DNA of 11,830 bases from an uncultured Eubacterium sp. (GTDB lineage: Bacteria > Bacillota > Clostridia > Lachnospirales > CAG-274): assembly GCA_900545305.1 (NCBI GenBank), contig UQYD01000045.1, positions 1 through 11,830 of the forward strand. Direction: 5' to 3'. The position numbers and the translations under genes were made by a program. The stretch's first letter is position 1. Each line of letters begins with the position of its first letter. Positions 1-4,682 of this stretch are shown here, one piece after another. The notes beneath the pieces are model-generated. The model made no database searches. It was not told the DNA's origin and saw only the letters and a list, made by a program, of their open reading frames with translations.

Positions 1-691
1 CATCAGGATTATTTGCTGTAGCCTGTGAAAGGAATGGTTCCTGAATAAGTGCTAACTTTATTGAACCGTCACTTAATCCCTTTACTATAGCATCTGTACT
101 ATCTGCATAATTAATAGTACAGTTTGTAACATTCTGTGATTTTAAAATTGTGTCAATAACAGATTTTGCTAATAAATCGTCTTTTGCAACTGTTAAAGTC
201 TTACCGGCAAGACCGGTAACACCCTTTACGCTTTCGCCTACAGAGGCTACATAGTAGTTACAAGCAGAACTTGTGGCAGCTATTTTTACTTTACCTGTTT
301 CATTGTAAAGTCTTGTAGCAACATCAACAGGAAGTGTAGCTGCATCTATTTCTCCACTTTTTAATTTTTCGCAAAGCTGAGAAACTGTATTTCCCTGTAT
401 AAATTCATATTTTTCGTAAGAATCGTTTGTATCGTTGCTGTCCATAAGGTGAGTAACTACATAAGAGTTTACACCAGACATTAAACCTAATTTAATAGTA
501 ACCTTTTCTTCGTTAGATGGGGGATTATCCATACTATCCTCAGAAGTGTTTTCGCTATTTTCATTATTAGATGGGGCAGCAGTAACAACCTGAATTTCGT
601 CAGAATTTGTACTGTTGTTCTGACCACATCCACTAAAACCTAAAGTCAATAAAAAAGCGGATGATACAAGTAATAATCTTTTATATATCAT
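1..691 (-). CDS. ABC transporter substrate-binding lipoprotein (NitT/TauT-like), 3' part outside window
   Basis: A minus-strand frame is open from an ATG at 691 to the window edge, giving 230 residues with no stop. The N-terminus is a lipoprotein signal: Lys/Arg at 4-5, a hydrophobic core at 6-19 and a lipobox ending F-S-G-Cys22, followed by a Ser/Asn/Glu-rich tether (about 24-62). The fold then starts with a strand (KVTIKLGLMSG, 63-73). Later come KLKSGEIDAATLPVDVA (109-125), GLAGKTLTVAKDD (160-172) and a repeated small-lobe pattern ending ALIQEP (214-219). This order is typical of NMT1/TauA/SsuA-type periplasmic-binding proteins, which present a small solute to an ABC importer at the outer membrane face. 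The ligand cannot be told from this. About 100 C-terminal residues, and any permease or ATPase genes, lie beyond position 1. The start has an excellent SD (GGGAGG, 698-703, 6 nt from the ATG). Family fairly sure, substrate unknown. Confidence 0.8.
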   Translation of the reverse strand, partial: MIYKRLLLVSSAFLLTLGFSGCGQNNSTNSDEIQVVTAAPSNNENSENTSEDSMDNPPSNEEKVTIKLGLMSGVNSYVVTHLMDSNDTNDSYEKYEFIQGNTVSQLCEKLKSGEIDAATLPVDVATRLYNETGKVKIAATSSACNYYVASVGESVKGVTGLAGKTLTVAKDDLLAKSVIDTILKSQNVTNCTINYADSTDAIVKGLSDGSIKLALIQEPFLSQATANNPD

Positions 692-722
692 ATTAATCCT
701 CCCAAAATTTGTATTACTCTTT

Positions 723-751
723 ATTTTAATATTTATGTGGGAGTTTGTCAA
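723..751 (-). promoter_or_regulatory. sigma-A promoter of the substrate-binding protein gene
   Basis: On the minus strand a perfect -35 TTGACA (746-751) is followed after 17 bp by TAAAAT (723-728). The predicted transcript starts about 25-30 nt before the ATG at 691. The promoter lies just after the stop of the upstream lipoprotein gene, with no terminator between them, so read-through from that gene is also possible. Confidence 0.75.
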
Positions 752-789
752 TAACGTAAAGGTTGGAAAAAATGTAGATTTTCTTAAAT

Positions 790-1254
790 TTATAGGGGTT
801 CACAGTATTTATTGAATATTTCTTCCACTTTATCAGGGTTTGAACATATAGCAAACATTACAAAGTTGCCATAAGTTTTTAAAATATGGTTTTCTACCTT
901 TTTGCTTTCACTTTCTATACCACTCCAGCTGTTTACCTGTGAATTAAGATATTCTGCAAGAGCTTTTTCACTTTTTTCCAACCCTTGGCTGTCAGTTGCC
1001 TCTAGGATAATAATTTTATCAGCATTTTTTTCGTCTGTGGAATAGTAAACATAGCCCTGTTTAATATGGTCAGGAGAAATACCATAAAGTGATGCAACTT
1101 CTTGGTGGGTTAAATCGTCTTCTGTGGTGTTGCCAAAATCAACAACAGTTTCCATAGTGTGTATAAGTTGATGTAAGTCTACATTTTTTTCCTCTTTTTG
1201 TCCACAGCCACAAAGCATTAAAATAGGTAATAACATAAGTATAAATTTTCGCAT
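790..1254 (-). CDS. DUF4358-like lipoprotein
   Basis: Small secreted lipoprotein of 154 residues. The signal peptide has MRK, a Leu/Met-rich core and a lipobox L-C-G-Cys17, so the mature protein should be anchored on the outer face of the membrane. The mature part (helix, KNADKIIILEATD strand, a long Lys/Glu-rich helix with EKALAEYLNSQ, then YGNFVMFAICSN and a closing helix) resembles the DUF4358 family, common in Clostridia and of unknown function. Family members often carry this YVxFxxxxxP-like strand near the end. Start choice: the longer frame begins at a GTG at 1263, but that GTG is itself part of the SD sequence GAGGTG (1261-1266), which is 6 nt from the ATG at 1254, so the ATG is preferred. 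It is followed by the substrate-binding protein gene in the same orientation, with 98 nt between and no visible terminator. A role linked to that transporter is only inference. Confidence 0.75.
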   Translation of the reverse strand: MRKFILMLLPILMLCGCGQKEEKNVDLHQLIHTMETVVDFGNTTEDDLTHQEVASLYGISPDHIKQGYVYYSTDEKNADKIIILEATDSQGLEKSEKALAEYLNSQVNSWSGIESESKKVENHILKTYGNFVMFAICSNPDKVEEIFNKYCEPL

Positions 1255-1354
1255 TTTCTTCACCTCTAATTTTATTTTGTTAATAAATAGAGAGATAATA
1301 CTATATATTTATAGGTAGTTTACCCACTATTTTCTAATGTAAAAATTGAAAAAA

Positions 1355-1397
1355 GTGCAAAAAAATAATCACCAATACTGAGAAAGGTGATTATTTT
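1355..1397 (-). terminator. Rho-independent terminator after sstT
   Basis: On the minus strand a 12-bp stem (1386-1397 with 1362-1373, core AATAATCACC/GGTGATTATT) with a 12-nt loop is followed by a T-run (1359-1365). It lies 11 nt after the stop codon of the symporter gene and separates it from the lipoprotein gene. The stem is also flanked by T-rich sequence on the plus strand, but no plus-strand gene ends there. Confidence 0.85.
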
Positions 1398-1408
1398 ATA
1401 TTTCTTAA

Positions 1409-2632
1409 CTAAAATTTGATTTCTTTACCTTCTTTTCTCCACTGACGGAATTCTGCAGATGCAGATAATAATAAGTCAGAAGAAGAATTTAAGGCTGTTT
1501 CAAATGAATCCTGAACTACACCAATAATAAAGCCAACACTTACTACCTGCATAGCTATATCGTTCGAAATACCGAAAAGTGAACAAGCCATAGGTATTAA
1601 AAGTAAAGAACCACCGGCAACACCAGATGCACCACAAGCTGATAAAGTAGCTAAAATACTTAAAACAATAGCACTAGGAATATCTACAGCAATACCTAAA
1701 GTATGAGCAGTTGCAAGAGTCATTATTGTAATTGTAATAGCTGCACCGTCCATATTGATTGTAGCACCAAGAGGAAGTGTAACAGAATATGTATCTCTAG
1801 TTAAGCCCATTCTTTCACAAGCTGACATATTTACAGGAATATTGGCAGCTGAACTACGAGTGAAGAAAGCTGTAATGGCACTTTCTTTTAAGCACTTGAA
1901 AATTAAGCGATATGGGTTCTGACGGATACATAAGTAAACCATAATAGGGTTTGTTACAAAATAGATAAATAACATTGAGCCAACTAAAATAGCAATAAGC
2001 TTTCCGTATTCTGTAAAAATAGAAAGACCATTAGTTGAAACAGTATTAAATACTAAACCTAAAATACCAAGTGGAGCAAAGAGTATAATCCAAGAAACAA
2101 CCTTAGAAAGTCCATTGGCAATATCGTTGAAAATCTGCTTTGTGCTGTCTTTTGAGTGACGGAAACTAATACCGAAAAGAACAGCCCAAACTAAAATACC
2201 GATATAATTAGCCTTTGTTATAGATTCAATAGGGTTTGTAACAATGCTCATTAAAAGGTTCTTTAATACTTCATATATACCCTGTGGAGCTGAAAGGTCA
2301 GAAGTTGAAGTAGCTAATGTAAGTGTAATAGGGAAAATTCTGCTTGCAATAACGGCAACTATTGAAGCAAGGAATGTACTGAACATATACATTATAATAA
2401 CAGTTTTAATTACTCCACCATGGCTCTTACCAGACTGGCAAAGTGAACTAATAACTAAGAAAAATACTAAAAGGGGTGCGATTGCCTTTAAAGCTCCAAC
2501 AAACACATCGCCTAATAGAGAAATAAATGTTGCATTAGGAACTGTAAGTCCTAAAACAATGCCGACGATTAGACAGATTATTATTCTCTGAACTAAACTG
2601 ATTTTTTTGAAAATTTGAATTAAATTGTTCAC
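1409..2632 (-). CDS. sstT: Na+/serine-threonine symporter SstT
   Basis: Integral membrane transporter of the dicarboxylate/amino acid:cation symporter (DAACS, SLC1-like) family. SstT members import L-serine and L-threonine with Na+. The 407-residue length is close to the usual ~410. Visible hallmarks are eight hydrophobic segments, the serine-rich hairpin region FTRSSAANIP (257-266), the cation/substrate motif NMDG (293-296), the second re-entrant loop ASGVAGGS (335-342) and DSFETALNSSSD (375-386) with the substrate-binding Asp/Asn positions. The TRSSAANIPVN and QDSFETALNSS signatures favour SstT over the glutamate and dicarboxylate branches. Translation starts at a GTG (2632) with SD AAGGAG (2641-2646) 8 nt away; no better in-frame start is near. 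It is monocistronic, with its own promoter and terminator. In a fermenting anaerobe, imported Ser/Thr could supply pyruvate and 2-oxobutyrate, substrates of the kind used by the nearby oxidoreductase; this link is inference. Confidence 0.92.
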   Translation of the reverse strand: MNNLIQIFKKISLVQRIIICLIVGIVLGLTVPNATFISLLGDVFVGALKAIAPLLVFFLVISSLCQSGKSHGGVIKTVIIMYMFSTFLASIVAVIASRIFPITLTLATSTSDLSAPQGIYEVLKNLLMSIVTNPIESITKANYIGILVWAVLFGISFRHSKDSTKQIFNDIANGLSKVVSWIILFAPLGILGLVFNTVSTNGLSIFTEYGKLIAILVGSMLFIYFVTNPIMVYLCIRQNPYRLIFKCLKESAITAFFTRSSAANIPVNMSACERMGLTRDTYSVTLPLGATINMDGAAITITIMTLATAHTLGIAVDIPSAIVLSILATLSACGASGVAGGSLLLIPMACSLFGISNDIAMQVVSVGFIIGVVQDSFETALNSSSDLLLSASAEFRQWRKEGKEIKF

Positions 2633-2666
2633 AGTTTTTACTCCTTTTTAAATTACTTGAAAAATA

Positions 2667-2695
2667 AGTATATCACATCATAATAAAAAATTCAA
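2667..2695 (-). promoter_or_regulatory. sigma-A promoter of sstT
   Basis: On the minus strand -35 TTGAAT (2690-2695), 17-bp spacer, -10 TATACT (2667-2672). The leader to the GTG start is only about 28 nt, so a T-box or riboswitch is ruled out here. Confidence 0.75.
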
Positions 2696-2698
2696 TAT

Positions 2699-2728
2699 TT
2701 TGTAATAATTTGTATAAATTTGTAAATT
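2699..2728. repeat. Three 10-bp-phased TTTGTA direct repeats upstream of the sstT promoter
   Basis: TTTGTA occurs at 2699-2704, 2709-2714 and 2719-2724, spaced by exactly 10 bp, about one helical turn. On the minus strand the array sits directly upstream of the sstT -35 hexamer. That is where an UP element or an activator would bind. A short inverted repeat (GAAAAAT/ATTTTTC, around 2731-2747) follows. Regulatory function is inference. Confidence 0.5.
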
Positions 2729-2801
2729 GGAAAAATTAGATTTTTCAAAATATTTTTTAAGATAATTATAATCTTGCTGTAATTTTTTCTTTTGTTTTGT
2801 C

Positions 2802-2810
2802 TGTTATAAT
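2802..2810 (+). promoter_or_regulatory. Extended -10 promoter of the 136-residue orphan gene
   Basis: TGT-TATAAT: a consensus -10 (2805-2810) with the TG dinucleotide of an extended -10 element at 2802-2803. No good -35 lies at 16-18 bp (ATTTTT at 2782-2787). The predicted leader is about 58 nt. Confidence 0.5.
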
Positions 2811-2874
2811 GGTTACATAAGATAAAGGAATGGTTAATATGGTATAAACCAGTTACCCCGAAAGGAGATTTTAT

Positions 2875-3285
2875 ATGATACAGAACTATTCTTATTCAAA
2901 TTTAGAAGCTATGATAAATTCTATATATTCAAATGCTGAAATAATTCAGAAAATGTTGAAATCAGTTAAGGAACAGGAGACAGAGATTACATATAAAATG
3001 CAATCTTATGCTAAAGTTAAAAAGACTATTTCAGAAGATAAAATTGAGTTGTATAGAGATTATATTAGTAATAAGAATGAAATGGAAAACCAACTCGAAC
3101 TTTACAGAGATGACTTGAATACTGATTGTACAGTAAAACAGCTTTCACTTCAAATTTGTAAAACTGATGCAGATTATTCTAAACTTCATGCAGTTTTTGA
3201 CAGAATTAATTCTATACAGATAAAGGTTATGGAATTGCTTTGTAATTTGTTGTGTAAAGCTAATAGAATAGTTGCAACTTTCTAA
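2875..3285 (+). CDS. Hypothetical helical protein, 136 residues
   Basis: No family recognised. The gene is probably real: ATG 2875 has a strong SD (AAAGGAG, 2861-2867, 7 nt away), an extended -10 promoter upstream, and no competing frame. The product has no signal peptide and no membrane segment, so it should be cytoplasmic. Almost the whole chain is predicted helical with few Gly or Pro residues. Residues about 20-80 are rich in Lys/Glu/Gln with heptad-like spacing of Ile, Leu, Met and Tyr, suggesting a coiled coil or helical bundle. Residues about 86-133 form a second, more hydrophobic amphipathic part with LLCNLLCK near the C-terminus. Four Cys (85, 95, 123, 127) are not arranged as a clear metal site. 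It stands alone between two divergent or isolated units, with a terminator 87 nt after its stop. It could be a small regulatory or scaffold protein; no function is assigned. Confidence 0.7.
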   Translation: MIQNYSYSNLEAMINSIYSNAEIIQKMLKSVKEQETEITYKMQSYAKVKKTISEDKIELYRDYISNKNEMENQLELYRDDLNTDCTVKQLSLQICKTDADYSKLHAVFDRINSIQIKVMELLCNLLCKANRIVATF

Positions 3286-3301
3286 AAAAAAGAGTTATAA
3301 T
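3272..3301 (+). promoter_or_regulatory. Possible promoter inside the end of the orphan gene
   Basis: TTGCAA (3272-3277), 18-bp spacer, perfect TATAAT (3296-3301). It would start a transcript near 3308 that holds no gene before the terminator at 3372-3401, which suggests a small RNA. In AT-rich DNA a chance match is quite possible. Confidence 0.35.
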
Positions 3302-3371
3302 AGAGATAGAGATTGATAGTATTTTAGATTTAATTATGCTTACTGACAGGAGTTTGTTCTTCCTTTTTTTG

Positions 3372-3401
3372 CACCTAGAGTTTTACTCTAGGTGTTTTTT
3401 T
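3372..3401 (+). terminator. Rho-independent terminator
   Basis: A perfect 9-bp stem CACCTAGAG/CTCTAGGTG (3372-3380 with 3386-3394), 5-nt loop TTTTA, then a run of seven T (3395-3401). It ends transcription of the orphan gene, or of a possible small RNA starting near 3308. The stop codon of the minus-strand EamA remnant lies in its loop (3383-3385). Confidence 0.85.
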
Positions 3402-3590
3402 ATGTATAAATCCAATGTTTCGCTAAGTATTGCACCACCAATAATAAATATAGCACCTATGGTTTGAATAAACGTAAGTTTTTACCATAAGTAAATATCC
3501 TCTCTTAAAAATATAAATTTAATTTTATCATATAAAAATAAATTAAAAAAGGGAATAAATGTCATATTATACATTACAAAAACGAATAAT
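3383..3590 (-). pseudogene. Remnant of an EamA/DMT transporter gene (C-terminal end)
   Basis: Minus-strand translation of this otherwise gene-free stretch gives, in one frame, a hydrophobic segment with NMTFIPFF, then FLRED, one in-frame TAA (3482-3484), then KLTFIQTIGAIFIIGGAILSE and a short charged tail ending at TAA (3383-3385). The order matches the last three helices of EamA-domain drug/metabolite transporters, where a xxxIPxF helix and a FLGEKLT loop precede a final xxIGAxLIxxGxxLS helix. The FLGEKLT loop is split by the stop and a few extra codons, and the first ~220 residues expected for the family are missing, so this is a decayed fragment. It is not a copy of the intact EamA gene at 6997-7908, whose C-terminus reads differently. 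The upstream limit is approximate: the frame stays open to an ATG at 3632, but no family resemblance is seen beyond ~3590. Confidence 0.55.
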
Positions 3591-3610
3591 ATTCTTTGTT
3601 GTATATTATT

Positions 3611-3630
3611 TGAGTATTTGCACAAACTCA
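3611..3630. promoter_or_regulatory. Imperfect 20-bp dyad before the oxidoreductase operon
   Basis: TGAGT...ACTCA with inner TTTG/CAAA-like symmetry; 8 of 10 base pairs match. It ends 6 nt before the SD of the gamma-delta gene, downstream of a TATATT/TATTAT -10-like run (3602-3609) that has no clear -35. It could be an operator, or a hairpin in the leader. The AT-rich stretch 3491-3610 otherwise holds only the EamA remnant on the other strand. Confidence 0.35.
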
Positions 3631-3648
3631 TTTTAAGGGAGTGATGAA

Positions 3649-4671
3649 ATGTTTAGTTATGAAAAATACGAAATTAGGCTTGAAAGTATAGGTGGACTAG
3701 GAGCAAACCTAGTGGGAAAACTTTTAGGTCAGTTAGGTGCAGAATATATGGAATTAAATGCTCAATCTTTCGCCAGTTATGGTTCAGAAAAGAGAGGTTC
3801 TCCTGTAAAAGCTTATATAAGATACAGTAATCCGGACAAAGAAATAAGAATAAATTGTCCTGTTGAAAAACCGGATTTATTAGGCATTTTTAATATCTCT
3901 TTAGGTGGAGAAGAAAATGTAACAGCAGGTGTTGATGAACATACCAACATAGTAGTAAATACTGTACTTTCTCCGGAAGAAACAAGGGATAGATTAAAAT
4001 TATATGCCGGAAATTTATGGTGTATAGATGCTTTGGGTATATCTTCAAAAATTGGCACAAGAGTAAATATGGTACTTTTAGGAGCTATTGCAAAGGCAAG
4101 TGGTTTTATTCCTTTGGAGAAGGTTCAACAACTGGTTACAGATACCTTAGGTAAAAAATATCCAAAGGCTTTGGAGGGCAATTTAAAAGGAATACAAGAG
4201 GGCTATAATGGTGCAGAAGTAAGTGTTTTTAGAGTAGACGGAAAATATCCATATATTGAATTTAAAGAGAATAAAAGGGAATGTGGTTATGAAAATGCTG
4301 TAATAGGTGGTATTAATATTATGGCTGGCAGTACAATAACCAATTCATTAGTAGGTAGCAGAGAGGGAAAGTTGCCCTATTTTATAGTGGATAAATGTAT
4401 ACACTGCGGACTTTGCGACACCACTTGTCCGGATATGGTATTTCAGTTTAAGGACGGTAAAAATTTAGGTATGGATTTGTACCATTGCAAAGGCTGTATG
4501 AGGTGTGTTGAAATTTGCCCTACACAGGCACTTGTAGAGGTTGCTGAGGGAGAAAAGGAAAATCAGAATATTGGTAATATTCATCTTATAAATAAATCCT
4601 TTGAGTTTGATAGTACAGGTGCAAATGGCTATGTAGAAAGTGAAAGTTACACTGTAAATAGTGAAGAATAG
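3649..4671 (+). CDS. 2-oxoacid:ferredoxin oxidoreductase, fused gamma-delta subunit
   Basis: Electron-handling chain of a thiamine-diphosphate 2-oxoacid oxidoreductase (PFOR superfamily), 340 residues. Residues 1-190 are the gamma (catalytic domain III) fold: RLESIGGLGANLVGKLLG (10-27) opens a Rossmann-like domain, followed by the SYGSEKRGSPVKAYIR motif (43-58) conserved in PorG/VorG/KorG. After a linker (about 191-244) comes a delta ferredoxin domain with two complete 4Fe-4S motifs: Cys250/253/256 with Cys290, and Cys280/283/286 with Cys260. This domain carries electrons from the TPP site to an external ferredoxin. Separate PorG and PorD chains are more usual; a gamma-delta fusion is known from Moorella oxalate oxidoreductase. 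The acidic tail (300-340) is of unknown role. ATG 3649 has SD AAGGGAG (3635-3641). The alpha-beta gene follows within 11 nt, so the two are surely co-translated. Confidence 0.88.
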   Translation: MFSYEKYEIRLESIGGLGANLVGKLLGQLGAEYMELNAQSFASYGSEKRGSPVKAYIRYSNPDKEIRINCPVEKPDLLGIFNISLGGEENVTAGVDEHTNIVVNTVLSPEETRDRLKLYAGNLWCIDALGISSKIGTRVNMVLLGAIAKASGFIPLEKVQQLVTDTLGKKYPKALEGNLKGIQEGYNGAEVSVFRVDGKYPYIEFKENKRECGYENAVIGGINIMAGSTITNSLVGSREGKLPYFIVDKCIHCGLCDTTCPDMVFQFKDGKNLGMDLYHCKGCMRCVEICPTQALVEVAEGEKENQNIGNIHLINKSFEFDSTGANGYVESESYTVNSEE

Positions 4672-4682
4672 GGGTGATAAAA

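Noticed and set aside
1264..1354. Promoter for the DUF4358-like gene
   Set aside because: TATTAT-like and TATAGT-like sequences and a weak dyad (about 1311-1330) are present, but no -35 with more than two or three matches sits at 16-18 bp, so no site is called.
2244..2591. 115-residue plus-strand open frame opposite sstT
   Set aside because: It has no SD and is the mirror of a well-recognised transporter gene; shadow frame.
2774..2810. TTGCTG as -35 element for the orphan gene's TATAAT
   Set aside because: The spacer would be 25 bp, far outside the usable range; the extended -10 explains the promoter better.
3383..3590. EamA remnant as a duplicate of the intact gene at 6997-7908
   Set aside because: The C-terminal residues differ clearly (TFIQTIGAIFIIGG versus PLSIVGFFFIVLAV), so they are separate family members rather than a recent duplication.
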